Assembly (NCBI GenBank): GCA_025449845.1
Contig: JANWIP010000013.1
Location: 1 to 64,000, forward strand
Source: Solirubrobacteraceae bacterium
Lineage (GTDB): Bacteria; Actinomycetota; Thermoleophilia; Solirubrobacterales; Solirubrobacteraceae
DNA length: 64,000 nucleotides
Direction: 5' to 3'
A program made the position numbers and the translations under genes. Each line of letters begins with the position of its first letter. Position 1 is the first letter of the stretch. The notes under the pieces are model-generated. The model worked only from the letters and a program-made list of their open reading frames with translations, ran no database searches and was not told where the DNA came from. Below, one piece after another: positions 16,343-27,049 of the stretch.

Positions 16343-16675
16343 ATGGCAGGCAATCTGAGCGAAGTGACAGACGCCAACTTCGACGCCGAGGTGTTGGAGT
16401 CTTCCACCCCTGTGCTGGTCGACTTCTGGGCTCCTTGGTGCGGCCCCTGCCGCGTGGTTGGCCCGGTGCTTGAGGAGATCGCCGGCGAACGCGAGGATCT
16501 GCGCATCGTCAAGTTGAACATCGACGACAACCAGCAGACCGCCGCGCGCTTCCAGGTGCTCTCGATCCCCACGATGATCCTCTTCAAGGCCGGAGCGCCG
16601 GTCAAGACCGTCATCGGGGCCTACCCCAAGCAGCGCCTGCAGGCTGAGCTCGAGCCGGCCCTGACCGCCGCCTGA
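16343..16675 (+). CDS. trxA: Thioredoxin
   Basis: A 110-residue thioredoxin with the redox motif WAPWCGPCR at residues 31-39, the buried Asp of LVDFW, and the cis-proline in VLSIPTMILF. GAYPKQRLQAEL is the usual C-terminal helix. It is a cytoplasmic disulfide reductase and full length. It has its own promoter and strong ribosome site, and is convergent with ileS (27 bases between ends). Confidence 0.96.
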   Translation: MAGNLSEVTDANFDAEVLESSTPVLVDFWAPWCGPCRVVGPVLEEIAGEREDLRIVKLNIDDNQQTAARFQVLSIPTMILFKAGAPVKTVIGAYPKQRLQAELEPALTAA

Positions 16676-16702
16676 GGCGACGGTTGCGGTCCCCGGCCTG
16701 GC

Positions 16703-19700
16703 TCAGGCCGGCTCGGCCCGGCGCAGCGCGATCAGCAGTGACAGGCCGTCGATGGCGGCCTGCTCGCGGTGCTCCATATCCGCGGCTGCACCGTCGTCCC
16801 CGAGCCGCAAATCCACGGTGAGGGTCTCCCCGATGAGGTAGTCGCTATGGGCCTCGGCGGCCTCCACCAGCGCGGGGTCGCCGGAGAGGCTCAGCTCGAT
16901 GCGATCCTCGATCTGTAGGCCCGCGCTCTTGCGGGCGCTCTGCACAGCATGCACGATCTCGCGCGCATGGCCCTCGCGCAGCAGGTCCGCATCGATCGTC
17001 AAGTCAAGCGCCACCGCATGGGCGCCCTCGCGCTCGACGCTGTAGCCCTCGGGCGGGCGCATCGTCAGGAGCACGTCAGCGGGGGTCAGCGTGTGGTCGC
17101 GGCCGTCGATCGCGATACCGAGCTGTCCCTCCTCGCGCACCATCTTGGCCACGTGCGCGGGGTCCAAGGCGGCAATCGCATCCGCGGCCTGGGGCATGTG
17201 CTTGCCAAAGCGCGGCCCGAGCGTGCGGTAGTTGGCCTTGACCTCATACTCGCCCAGCTCATCCGCGCCGGCCACGAAGCGCACCTGGCGCACGTTCAGC
17301 TCCTCGCGCACGATGTCCGCCAGCCGCTCGATCGCCGCGCGCTCGCGCCCGCTGGCCACGATCACGGCCTCCGACAGAGGCTGGCGCACCTTGATCTTCG
17401 CCTGGCCGCGGGCGCCCAGGCCCAGGCGCACGGTCTCGCGCGCGATCGCCATTGCGTCCTCCAGTTCGGGGTCGCGCGTGGGCAGGTCCGCGGCGGCGGG
17501 AAAGTCACACAGGTGCACGCTCGCGAGCGTGCCGTCGAGGTTGTCGTAGATCTCATCGGCGATGAACGGGCAGAAGGGCGCCAGCAGCTTGGAGACCGTC
17601 AAGAGGCAGGTGCGCAGCGTCGCAAACGCCGCCGGGTCGCCGTCCCAGAAGCGCCGCCGCGAGCGTCGCACGTACCAGTTGGACAGTTCGTCCACCAGCT
17701 CCGCGATCGCGCGCCCCGCGGTGGTGGCGTCGTAGGCGTCAAGGCGCTCCCCCACCAATTCCGCCACGGCAGCCGTTCGCGATAGCGCCCACACATCCAG
17801 GTCATCATCACGCGGCCCAACCCCTCCCAACAAATCAGTTGCCTGCGTCAAGGCATCCGCGTTGGCCTTTGCGTACAGCCCATAAAAGAAGTAAGTGCTC
17901 CACAGCTGCTTGAGGAACTGCCGCACGCCTTCGGCGATCGCCTCCTCTGAGAAGCGATAACCGTCCCAGGGCTGCTTGGAGGTGAAGAAGTACCAGCGGA
18001 AGGCGTCGGCGCCGTGGGCGTCCAGCACCGCCCAAGGCTCCACCGTGTTGCCCTTGGACTTTGACATCTTCTGCCCGTCGGCGTCGAGGATTAATCCTAG
18101 GCACACCACATTGCGATAGGGGGTCGTGTCCCACAAAAGCGTTGAGATCGCCAGCAGCGAGTAAAACCAGCCGCGCGTCTGATCCTGCGCCTCACACACG
18201 AAATCGGCGGGGAAGCGCTCGCGGTCGTTTGCGAAGTCTGCCCCCGGATCCGCGAACGGGTGGTGGTGCTGGGCGAAGGGCATCGCCCCCGAGTCAAACC
18301 ACACATCGATCACCTCCGGCACGCGGCGCATCGGCTGCTCACACTGCGCGCAGGGGAACCGCACCTCGTCCACGAACGGCCGGTGGGGGTCCTTGAGTGT
18401 CACCCCTGAGAGCGAGTGCAATTCCGCGAAGGAGCCCACCACATGCACGTGCCCCGCGGCGCAGCGCCATACCGGCAGGGGGGTGCCCCAGTAGCGCTCT
18501 CGCGACAGCGCCCAGTCGACGTTGTTCTTCAGCCAGTCTCCAAAGCGCCCCAGCTTGACGTGCTCGGGGTGCCAGCCCACCGTGTCGTTCTCCGCCAACA
18601 TGCGCTCGCGCACCGCTGTTGTCTTGATGTACCAACTCGCCTTGGCGTAGTAAATAAGCGGGGTACCACAGCGCCAACAGTGGGGGTAGGAATGCTCGTA
18701 ATTATTTTTAAGAAATAGTTGGTTGCGCTCTTCGAGATCGCTGATTAACTCCTTTGTCAACGAGGGGTCCTTGACAAAGCGACCCTCATACGAGCGACCC
18801 GCGTAATTGCGCACACGCTCGTCATACGTGCCATCGGGCTTCACTGGGTTGAATAGCGTCTTCGGATCGTGCGGGTCGAACAGGCCGTTGGCCTTGGCCG
18901 CCTCATAATCGTCTTCGCCGAAGGCGGGCGCGATGTGCACCAGTCCCGTGCCGTCGTCGGTCGTGACGAAGTCCCCCGCGATGATCGGCGGCTCGCCCGC
19001 CTGGCCGGTGTCGAAGATCGGTCCCGCGTAGTGCTGGCCCACCAAGGCGCTGCCCGGGAAGCGCTCCAGCACCTGCGCGTCCTCGCCCAGCACGGCCGCC
19101 ACGCGGTCCTCCGCCAGCACCAGCACCTCGCCGTTCACGCGCGCACGTGTATAGGTCGCCCCAGGAGCCACCGCCACGGCCACGTTACCCGGCAAGGTCC
19201 AGGGGGTCGTGGTCCAGATCAGCAGCGCGTCGCCGTCCTGCAACGGACCCGCGGGGAAGTGCAGCGGCAGCCGCACGTACACCGAAGGGTCCACCACATC
19301 GCGATAGCCCAAGGCCACCTCGTGTGAGGACAGCGCCGTGCCGCAGCGCGGGCAGTAGGGCACCACCTTGTGCCCCTCATACAACAGCCCCCGCTCATTG
19401 ATCTGCGCCAGCGCCCACCAGACCGACTCGATGTACTCGGGATCGAGCGTGCGGTAGGCGTGCTCGAGGTCGATCCAGAAGCCGATGCGCTCGGTGAGGC
19501 GGTTCCACTCCTCCAGGTACGCCCACACCGATTCGCGGCACTTGGCGTTGAACTTATCGATCCCGTAGTCCTCGATCTCCGCCTTGCTGCCGATGCCGAG
19601 CTCCTTCTCCACGCCGATCTCAACCGGCAGGCCGTGGCAATCCCAGCCGCCCTTGCGCTGCACCTGATAGCCGCGCATCGTCTTGTAGCGCGGGTAGATG

Positions 19701-19927
19701 TCCTTGAAGACGCGCGAGAGCACGTGGTGGCTGCCGGGCCGGCCATTGGCCGTCGGCGGACCCTCGTAGAACACCCACGGCTCGGCGCCCGCGCGCAGCC
19801 GCACGGACTCCTCGAACACCTCGCGCTCGCGCCAGCGCTCCAGCACCTGCTGCTCCATCGCGGGCAGCGCCCGGCGCGGGTCGACCTCGCGGGCGGGCAG
19901 CAGCTGATGGCGTGCGGGAACGGTCAC
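16703..19927 (-). CDS. ileS: Isoleucyl-tRNA synthetase
   Basis: About 1,075 residues. FYEGPPTANGRPGSHHVLSR is the HIGH region, KGGWDCHGLPVEIGVEKELG the following conserved block, and DADGQKMSKSKGNTVEPW the KMSKS loop. The editing domain includes WTTTPWTLPGNVAVAV. The C-terminal tRNA-binding region ends near IDGLSLLIALRR. The form is the long, eukaryal-like class of IleS, the class that includes mupirocin-resistant enzymes. I choose GTG 19927 because a TACAAT box lies 9 bases upstream. ATG 19981 would add 18 non-conserved residues including that box. Confidence 0.95.
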   Translation of the reverse strand: MTVPARHQLLPAREVDPRRALPAMEQQVLERWREREVFEESVRLRAGAEPWVFYEGPPTANGRPGSHHVLSRVFKDIYPRYKTMRGYQVQRKGGWDCHGLPVEIGVEKELGIGSKAEIEDYGIDKFNAKCRESVWAYLEEWNRLTERIGFWIDLEHAYRTLDPEYIESVWWALAQINERGLLYEGHKVVPYCPRCGTALSSHEVALGYRDVVDPSVYVRLPLHFPAGPLQDGDALLIWTTTPWTLPGNVAVAVAPGATYTRARVNGEVLVLAEDRVAAVLGEDAQVLERFPGSALVGQHYAGPIFDTGQAGEPPIIAGDFVTTDDGTGLVHIAPAFGEDDYEAAKANGLFDPHDPKTLFNPVKPDGTYDERVRNYAGRSYEGRFVKDPSLTKELISDLEERNQLFLKNNYEHSYPHCWRCGTPLIYYAKASWYIKTTAVRERMLAENDTVGWHPEHVKLGRFGDWLKNNVDWALSRERYWGTPLPVWRCAAGHVHVVGSFAELHSLSGVTLKDPHRPFVDEVRFPCAQCEQPMRRVPEVIDVWFDSGAMPFAQHHHPFADPGADFANDRERFPADFVCEAQDQTRGWFYSLLAISTLLWDTTPYRNVVCLGLILDADGQKMSKSKGNTVEPWAVLDAHGADAFRWYFFTSKQPWDGYRFSEEAIAEGVRQFLKQLWSTYFFYGLYAKANADALTQATDLLGGVGPRDDDLDVWALSRTAAVAELVGERLDAYDATTAGRAIAELVDELSNWYVRRSRRRFWDGDPAAFATLRTCLLTVSKLLAPFCPFIADEIYDNLDGTLASVHLCDFPAAADLPTRDPELEDAMAIARETVRLGLGARGQAKIKVRQPLSEAVIVASGRERAAIERLADIVREELNVRQVRFVAGADELGEYEVKANYRTLGPRFGKHMPQAADAIAALDPAHVAKMVREEGQLGIAIDGRDHTLTPADVLLTMRPPEGYSVEREGAHAVALDLTIDADLLREGHAREIVHAVQSARKSAGLQIEDRIELSLSGDPALVEAAEAHSDYLIGETLTVDLRLGDDGAAADMEHREQAAIDGLSLLIALRRAEPA

Positions 19928-19936
19928 GGGAGGGCC

Positions 19937-19942
19937 ATTGTA
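19937..19942 (-). promoter_or_regulatory. Candidate -10 box of ileS (possible leaderless start)
   Basis: On the minus strand TACAAT ends 9 bases before GTG 19927. Transcription would begin on or next to the start codon, giving a leaderless mRNA. No good -35 is visible, so confidence is low. Confidence 0.35.
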
Positions 19943-20062
19943 TGGGCGTCCGCCGTGGGGCTGGCGGGGCGAGAGAAACATCGACCCCGATCCGCTCGAC
20001 TATCGGCTGAGTCCTGTTAGCTTGATTCGAATGCTGATCTCAAAGGCCTCGCTGCGCCTGCC

Positions 20063-20833
20063 GTGAAGGCGGTGATCCTTGCCGGCGGTCTGGGCTCGCG
20101 CCTGAGCGAGGAGACCACGGTTCGGCCCAAGCCGATGGTCGAGATCGGGGGCAAGCCGATGCTGTGGCACATCATGAAGATCTATGCCGCCCATGGCGTC
20201 GAGGACTTCGTCATCTGCCTCGGCTACAAGGGCTACCTGATCAAGGAGTACTTCGCCAACTACCAGCTGCACACCTGCGATGTCTCCTTCGACCTCACCC
20301 GGGGCCAGGTCGAGATCCACCACTCCAACACCGAGCCGTGGAAAGTCACACTGATCGACACCGGCGAGGGGACCATGACGGGCGGGCGCCTGATGCGCGT
20401 GCTCCCATATGTGGGCGAGGAGGATTTCTGCTTCACCTACGGCGATGGGCTGGCCGACATCGACATCCGCGCGCTGATCGCCCACCACCGCGCCCAGGAC
20501 GTGCTGGCCACGGTTACTGCCGTGCAGCCTCCGGGGCGCTTCGGCGCTGTGGAGATCGAGGGCACCAGGGTCAGCAGCTTCGAGGAGAAGCCGCGCGGCG
20601 ATGGCTCTTGGCTGAATGGTGGCTTCTTCGTGCTGTCTCCCGATGTGGGTCGCTTTATCGGCGGGGACAGCACCGTTTGGGAGCAGGAGCCCGTGCGTGC
20701 GCTCGCGCGCGAGGGTCAGCTTGCCTCCTACCGCCACGACGGTTTCTGGCAGGCGATGGACACGCTGCGCGATCGAGAGCTACTCGAACAGCTTTGGTGT
20801 TCTGGCGAGGCGCCATGGCGGGTGTGGTCGTGA
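20063..20833 (+). CDS. rfbF: Glucose-1-phosphate cytidylyltransferase
   Basis: A 256-residue nucleotidyltransferase with LAGGLGSRLSEETTVRPKPMVEIGGKPMLW, the signature that separates RfbF from uridylyl- and thymidylyl-transferases. FTYGDGLADIDI holds the metal Asp. It makes CDP-glucose from CTP and glucose 1-phosphate, the first step to CDP-6-deoxyhexoses. It starts at GTG 20063 without a strong ribosome site and overlaps rfbG by 19 bases. It leads a six-gene forward operon and is divergent from ileS. Confidence 0.93.
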   Translation: MKAVILAGGLGSRLSEETTVRPKPMVEIGGKPMLWHIMKIYAAHGVEDFVICLGYKGYLIKEYFANYQLHTCDVSFDLTRGQVEIHHSNTEPWKVTLIDTGEGTMTGGRLMRVLPYVGEEDFCFTYGDGLADIDIRALIAHHRAQDVLATVTAVQPPGRFGAVEIEGTRVSSFEEKPRGDGSWLNGGFFVLSPDVGRFIGGDSTVWEQEPVRALAREGQLASYRHDGFWQAMDTLRDRELLEQLWCSGEAPWRVWS

Positions 20834-22014
20834 CCGCTGCCTCCAGCGCTCTGACCGCGCCGGGCACCGGGCTCGGCACCGCGCCCGGCCTCCCCGCCGG
20901 GGGTCTGGCCGTGGACCCTGGCTTCTGGCGCGATCGCCGCGTCTTCCTCACCGGTCACACCGGCTTCAAGGGGGCCTGGCTGGCGCTGTGGCTGAAGACC
21001 CTCGGCGCGCGCGTCACCGGCTTCTCTCTGGGAGCGCCCCCTACGCAGCCTTCGCTATTTGAGCTGGCGCGCGTTGGCGAGGGGGATCTGCAGAGTGTCG
21101 TGGGTGATGTGCGTGACGCCGCGCTGCTCACGCGCACGCTTGCGCAGGCGCGTCCCGAGGTGGTCGTGCACATGGCGGCGCAGTCGCTCGTGCGCCGCTC
21201 CTACGCCGAGCCGCGCGAGACCTATGAGGTCAACGTCATGGGCACCGTCAACCTGCTCGATGCCGTGCGTCAGGCGGGAGCACAGGTGCGCGCGGTGGTC
21301 GTCGTGACCTCTGACAAGTGCTACGAGAACCGCGAGTGGGAGTGGGCCTACCGCGAGCACGAGCCGATGGGCGGCCACGACCCCTACTCCAACTCCAAGG
21401 GCTGCGCGGAGCTGATCACCGGCGCCTATCGCCACTCTTTCTTCGCGCGCCCTGAGGACCCGCGTGTGGCTTCCGCGCGCGCGGGCAACGTGATCGGCGG
21501 CGGCGACTGGAGCGAGGACCGGCTTGTCGCTGACCTCATGCGCGGGGCGCTGGCTGAAGAGGCCGTCCGCGTGCGAAATCCAAGCGCGATTCGCCCCTGG
21601 CAGCACGTCTTGAATCCGCTCAGCGGCTATCTGGCGCTGGCGCAGGCGCTGTGGTCCTCGCCCGAGCACGCGCGCGGCTGGAACTTCGGTCCCGCCGAGC
21701 AGGACGCCCTGTCGGTGGGCGATCTCGTGGGACGTTTGTCGGCGCTGTGGCCGGGAGGGCTTGAGCTGGTAGGGGACGCGGACGCACAGGCGGCCGAGCT
21801 TTCGGTACCGCACGAGGTACCGCACGAGGCTCACTATCTGAAGCTCGACTCCTCGCTGGCCCACAGCCGGCTCGGCTGGCACCCGCGCTGGGGGCTTCAG
21901 GAAGGACTGCGCGAGACCGTGCGCTGGTATCGCGGACTGCTTGAAGGCGAGGACATGCGGGCGCTGACCGTGGCCCAGATCGAGGCCTTTCAGCAGGTCG
22001 AGGCGCTGGCATGA
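20815..22014 (+). CDS. rfbG: CDP-glucose 4,6-dehydratase
   Basis: A 399-residue extended SDR. VFLTGHTGFKGAWLALWLK is the NAD-binding motif characteristic of RfbG, VVVTSDKCYENREWEWAYRE precedes the catalytic YSNSK, and AGNVIGGGDWSEDRLVADL is specific to this enzyme. It converts CDP-glucose into CDP-4-keto-6-deoxyglucose. The first 38 residues are a non-conserved Ala/Gly/Pro-rich extension. A 12-bp tandem duplication (21805-21828) repeats the residues VPHE near residue 330. It follows rfbF with an overlap and is coupled to the methyltransferase by ATGA. Confidence 0.94.
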   Translation: MAGVVVTAASSALTAPGTGLGTAPGLPAGGLAVDPGFWRDRRVFLTGHTGFKGAWLALWLKTLGARVTGFSLGAPPTQPSLFELARVGEGDLQSVVGDVRDAALLTRTLAQARPEVVVHMAAQSLVRRSYAEPRETYEVNVMGTVNLLDAVRQAGAQVRAVVVVTSDKCYENREWEWAYREHEPMGGHDPYSNSKGCAELITGAYRHSFFARPEDPRVASARAGNVIGGGDWSEDRLVADLMRGALAEEAVRVRNPSAIRPWQHVLNPLSGYLALAQALWSSPEHARGWNFGPAEQDALSVGDLVGRLSALWPGGLELVGDADAQAAELSVPHEVPHEAHYLKLDSSLAHSRLGWHPRWGLQEGLRETVRWYRGLLEGEDMRALTVAQIEAFQQVEALA

Positions 22015-23252
22015 GCAACGGTCCTGGTCCCCTCTGCCGTTTCTGCCACGCGCCGCTGGATGCCGTGTTCGCGGATCTCGGCAGCTCGCCGCTGGCCAAC
22101 TCCTATCTCGATCCTGAGCAGCTGGGCGGGATGGAGGCCTTCTATCCGCTGCGCGCCTTGGTGTGCGCCCGCTGCTTCCTGGTGCAGCTGGAGGAGTTCG
22201 AGTCGCCCGAGCAGATCTTCTCCGACTACGCCTACTTCTCGTCCTACTCCAAAAGCTGGCTTGCGCACAGCCAGGGCTACGCCGAGCAGATGACCGCAAG
22301 TCTGGGCCTGGGCGCGCACAGCCAGGTGGTGGAGCTGGCCTCCAACGACGGCTATCTGTTGCAGTACTTTCGCGATGCCGGCGTCCCGGTGTTGGGCGTG
22401 GAGCCGGCGGCCAACGTCGCCGCCGCGGCCGAGCAGCGGGGAGTGCCCACGGTGGTCAAGTTCTTCGGCCGTGCCACGGCGCGCGAGCTGGCGCCTTCAG
22501 CCGCGGCTGACCTGGTGGTAGCCAACAACGTGCTGGCGCATGTGCCCGACATCAACGACTTCGTCGCCGGCGTCAAGCTGCTGCTCAAGCCGGGCGGGGT
22601 GGCCACGATGGAGTTCCCGCACCTGCTGCGCCTGGTGGCGGACAAAAGTTGGGACACGATCTACCACGAGCACTTCTCCTACCTCTCCTTCCTGACCGCC
22701 AGTCGCATCTTCGCGGCCCATGGGTTGCGGCTGTTCGACGTCGAGGAGCTGCCCACGCATGGCGGCTCGCTGCGTGTCTACGGCGCTCACGATGACGATC
22801 TGGGCAAGCCCGACAGCGAGCGCGCCCGCGAGCTGCGCGCGCGTGAGCGCGCGGCGGGCTATGAGCAGCTTGCCACCTACACCGGCTATGCCGCGGGGGT
22901 CGCTGCCGATAAGCGCCAGATCTTGGCCTTCCTGATCGCCTTGAAGAATCAGGGCAAGCGGGTGGTTGGCTACGGCGCGCCCGCCAAGGGCAACACGCTG
23001 CTGAACTACTGCGGCGTCGGCGCCGATTTCCTGGAGTACACCGTCGACGTCAGCCCCTACAAGCAGGGTCGCCATCTGCCCGGTAGTCGCATCCCCATCC
23101 GCGCTCCTCAGACCCTGCGCGAGGACCACCCCGATGTGGTGGTGATCCTGCCTTGGAATCTGCGCGAGGAGATCCTCCACGAACACGCCTACATCCGCGA
23201 GTGGGGTGGACGTTTCGCGGCTCGCGCTCCCCGCCTGGAGTTCCTGGCGTGA
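22011..23252 (+). CDS. Sugar C-methyltransferase (zinc-binding N-terminus, TylCIII/NovU-like)
   Basis: A 413-residue SAM-dependent enzyme with the three-part architecture of deoxysugar C-methyltransferases. The N-terminal zinc-binding domain has CRFC and CARCF. The central SAM fold has VVELASNDGYLLQYF, followed by NNVLAHVPDINDFV and the conserved HEHFSYLS. The C-terminal Rossmann-like domain includes VVGYGAPAKGNTLLNYCG. In characterised relatives the methyl group goes to C3 of a 4-keto-6-deoxyhexose. Directly after rfbF-rfbG, the substrate is probably CDP-4-keto-6-deoxyglucose, giving a branched sugar of the virenose/evalose kind. The exact sugar is inference. Confidence 0.88.
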   Translation: MSNGPGPLCRFCHAPLDAVFADLGSSPLANSYLDPEQLGGMEAFYPLRALVCARCFLVQLEEFESPEQIFSDYAYFSSYSKSWLAHSQGYAEQMTASLGLGAHSQVVELASNDGYLLQYFRDAGVPVLGVEPAANVAAAAEQRGVPTVVKFFGRATARELAPSAAADLVVANNVLAHVPDINDFVAGVKLLLKPGGVATMEFPHLLRLVADKSWDTIYHEHFSYLSFLTASRIFAAHGLRLFDVEELPTHGGSLRVYGAHDDDLGKPDSERARELRARERAAGYEQLATYTGYAAGVAADKRQILAFLIALKNQGKRVVGYGAPAKGNTLLNYCGVGADFLEYTVDVSPYKQGRHLPGSRIPIRAPQTLREDHPDVVVILPWNLREEILHEHAYIREWGGRFAARAPRLEFLA

Positions 23253-23832
23253 TCGTCCATGCCACCGAGCTGCCGGGCGTGAGCGTGATCGAGCTGCAGC
23301 CACTGCGCGATCCGCGGGGGTCCTTCACGCGCACTTTCGACGCTGAGCTGTTCGCCGCTCATGGGCTTGACCCGCGGGTGGCGCAGTGCAGTGCCTCCTT
23401 CAATCCGCACGCCGGCACGCTGCGCGGGCTGCACTATCAGGCGCCTCCTCACGAGGAGAGCAAGCTCGTGCGCTGCGTACGCGGTCGCGTCTGGGATGTG
23501 GTCGTTGATCTGCGTCCCGACTCGTCGGCCTACTGCCGCTGGCTGGGGATTGAGCTCGACGCGGACGGAATGCGGCTGCTGTCCGTTCCCGAGGGCTGTG
23601 CACATGGCTTTCAGACGCTCCTCGATGACAGCCAGGTCGACTACCAGATGAGCGTCGCCTACGTGCCCGAGGCCGCCGCCGGCGTGCGCTGGGATGACCC
23701 GGCCTTCGCCATCGACTGGCCGGAGCCGCCGCGCGGTGGCGAGCGCATCATCTCGACGCGCGATCGTGCCTTTGCGGACTATGCCCGGTCGGACGGCGCC
23801 AGATCCGACAGCACCTTGTCCCACCACGCCCC

Positions 23833-23836
<4 letters not shown>
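23249..23836 (+). CDS. rfbC: RmlC-type 3,5-epimerase
   Basis: A 195-residue cupin enzyme. LRDPRGSFTRTFD, SFNPHAGTLRGLHYQAPPHEE with the catalytic His region, VRGRVWDVVVDLRPDS and VPEGCAHGFQTL are all family landmarks. It epimerises C3 and/or C5 of a 4-keto-6-deoxy nucleotide sugar. Given its neighbours the substrate is likely a CDP- rather than dTDP-sugar. It starts at GTG 23249, overlapping the methyltransferase stop (GTGA), and overlaps the next gene by ATGA. No rmlA, rmlB or rmlD is present in the window, which supports the CDP assignment. Confidence 0.9.
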
Positions 23837-24833
<997 letters not shown>

Positions 24834-24837
<4 letters not shown>

Positions 24838-25832
24838 GCGACGTGGACGTGGCGATCGTCGCCTACCGTGGCTGGGATCTGACCAGCAGCTGCCTGCAGC
24901 ATCTGCGTCGTCAGAGTATTCCGCACAAAGTGGTGGTGTGCGACAACGGCTGCGATCAGCGCACCGCCGAGCGCCTGGCCGCGGAGTACCCCGAGGTGCT
25001 GGTGCTAAGGATGGCGCGCAACATGCCCTACGCGGTGGCCTGCAATGCGGCAGTGGCCGCCGGCAAAGCGGAGCTGGTGGTGATGATGAACAACGACGTG
25101 GACGCGCGCCCCGATTTCCTGGAGCGCCTGAGCGCTCCTTTCACGGGCCGCGCGCGGCTGGGCTCGGTGGCGGCGCTGCTGCTGCGTCCCGGCGAGCGGC
25201 AGATCGACAGCGCCGGGCTTGTCGCCGACCGCACACTGGCGGGCTTTCCGCGTTTTCACGGTCTACCGCCCAGGGCGGCGCTCGATGGCACGGATGCCGG
25301 ACCGGCGCTGACCGGTCCAGCTGGTGCCGCGGCGGCCTTCCGCCGGTTGGCCTGGGAGCAGGTGGGCGGCCTGGATGAGTCGATCTTCGCCTACCTGGAG
25401 GACCTGGACCTGGCGCTGCGCCTGCGCGCCGCGGGGTGGCAGGCGGCACTGGCCCTTGACGCCGTCGCCGTGCACGTGGGCTCGGCCACGCTGGGGCACC
25501 GCTCGGCTGAGCAGCGCAGCAAGATCGGCCATGCGCGCGCCTACCTTCTGCGCCGCTACGGCGTGCTGCGCTCAAGGGCCGCTCTGCGCGCGCTTGCGAC
25601 CGAGGCGATCGTGGTGACCGGCGATGCGCTGCTGGCGCGCGACCTGCAGGCGCTGGCGGGACGTCTACGAGGCTGGCGCGAGGCGGCGGGTCGGCCGGCG
25701 CCGACGCATCCTCCGGCCGAGGCGATCGATGCGCGCATCGGCTTTCTGGACTCGCTGCGTCTGCGCCGCGGGATCTATCTCACGCCAACGCCAGCACGGC
25801 CGCGGCCACTTCTTCCTGCTGCTCGGAGCTGA
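24834..25832 (+). CDS. GT2 glycosyltransferase (rhamnosyltransferase-like)
   Basis: A 332-residue GT-A enzyme. VDVAIVAYRGWDLTSSCLQHL begins the fold, VVVCDNGCDQRTAERL binds nucleotide, and VVMMNNDVDARPDFLERL holds the metal-binding Asp. LTGPAGAAAAFRRLAWEQVGGLDESIFAYLEDLDLALRLR (residues about 160-200) contains the acceptor loop and the ED catalytic-base motif seen in WbbL-like rhamnosyltransferases. It likely transfers the CDP-sugar made by the five preceding genes. Its last 53 bases overlap the end of pseC on the other strand. Confidence 0.88.
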
Positions 25833-26916
25833 GCGCCGGAAAGCAGGGCAGCGACAGGCAGCCTTCGTAGTAGCTCTCGGCGTTCGGGCACAGCCCGGGG
25901 GCATAGCCGTAGCTGCGGGCGTACCAGGGGTGACGATAGACCGGCTGGTAGTGAACCTGCGCGAGGATCCCCCGCGCGTGCAGCCCGTCATACAGGCGCC
26001 GTCGCGCTGCCGCGCCGCCGCGGTGGCGCACGACGAACAGGTGATAGGCGTGGCGGTAGCCGCTCAAGGCGGCGGGTGCCAGCTCCAACTGCTGCTCCCC
26101 GCCGAGCAGCTCCCGATAGCGATCGGCCAGCTCATTGCGGCGGGTCACGAAGCGCTCCAGCTTCGCCAGCTGTGAGCGCCCCAGCGCCGACTGCAGGTCC
26201 GTCAGTCGATAGTTGAAGCCCAGCTCGTGCTGCTCGTGGTGCCAGCCTCCTTCGTGGCGCTCCAGTCGTGCTGGGTCCTTCCTCATGCCGTGAGTGCGAA
26301 ACTCCCGCAGGCGCTCGGCGATGTGAGGGTCGCGGGTTGTGACCATGCCGCCCTCGCCCGAGGTGATGGTCTTGACCGGGTGGAAGGAGAAGACCGCCAT
26401 CTCGGCGTGGTGACAGGCACCCACCGGCCCCTCTGGAGTGTGTGCTCCGATGGCGTGCGCGGCGTCCTCCACGATCACGATGTCGTCTCCGACTGCCGCG
26501 CGAATCGCTCGCACCGGAGCGGGCAGCCCGGCGAAGTGGACGGGCACCACGCAGCGCGTGCCTGGAGTCAAGGCGCGCGCGACCGTCTCCGCGGATACGT
26601 TCCAGGTGCTGGGGTCGATGTCGGCGAAGGTGGGCTTCGCGCCTACGTAGGCGCCGCAGTTGGCGCTCGCGGCGAAGGTGATCGCACTGGTCGTAAGCTC
26701 ATCGCCGGGGCCCAGTCCCGCCGCGTGGGCAGCTGCGTGCAGCGCCGCGGTGCCGGAGGAGAAGGCGATCGCGTGAGGCGCCTCGCAAGCTGCCGCGAAG
26801 GCCTGCTCGAAGGCCGCGACGGCCGGGCCCTGCGTGAGCCAGTCGCTGCGCAGGGCCGCGACGACCGCGGCGATGTCGTCGTCTTCGATGCTCTGACGGC
26901 CGTAGGGGATGGGCAT
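25780..26916 (-). CDS. pseC: PseC-type sugar aminotransferase (DegT/DnrJ/EryC1)
   Basis: A 378-residue PLP enzyme of the DegT family. It opens with IPYGRQSIEDDDIAAVVAAL, as PseC proteins do. VEDAAHAIG precedes the PLP lysine in FSFHPVKTITSGEGGMV. PseC makes UDP-4-amino-4,6-dideoxy-N-acetyl-altrosamine from the PseB product with glutamate as donor. pseB is the adjacent divergent gene, and pseG, pseF-like and pseI occur 8-11 kb away, which supports the assignment. Perosamine-type aminotransferases are the main alternative. Confidence 0.82.
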   Translation of the reverse strand: MPIPYGRQSIEDDDIAAVVAALRSDWLTQGPAVAAFEQAFAAACEAPHAIAFSSGTAALHAAAHAAGLGPGDELTTSAITFAASANCGAYVGAKPTFADIDPSTWNVSAETVARALTPGTRCVVPVHFAGLPAPVRAIRAAVGDDIVIVEDAAHAIGAHTPEGPVGACHHAEMAVFSFHPVKTITSGEGGMVTTRDPHIAERLREFRTHGMRKDPARLERHEGGWHHEQHELGFNYRLTDLQSALGRSQLAKLERFVTRRNELADRYRELLGGEQQLELAPAALSGYRHAYHLFVVRHRGGAAARRRLYDGLHARGILAQVHYQPVYRHPWYARSYGYAPGLCPNAESYYEGCLSLPCFPALSSEQQEEVAAAVLALA

Positions 26917-27049
26917 GGCCGAAAGCCTACGCGCTTCAGAGCGTTGCTTGAGTGGATATCCGGGCTGGATTCAAGACTCGGAAACACGACTATACAACGA
27001 GATCGAATATCTGGAGAATGATTCGTTCAGCCATGACAGCGCCGGGTCC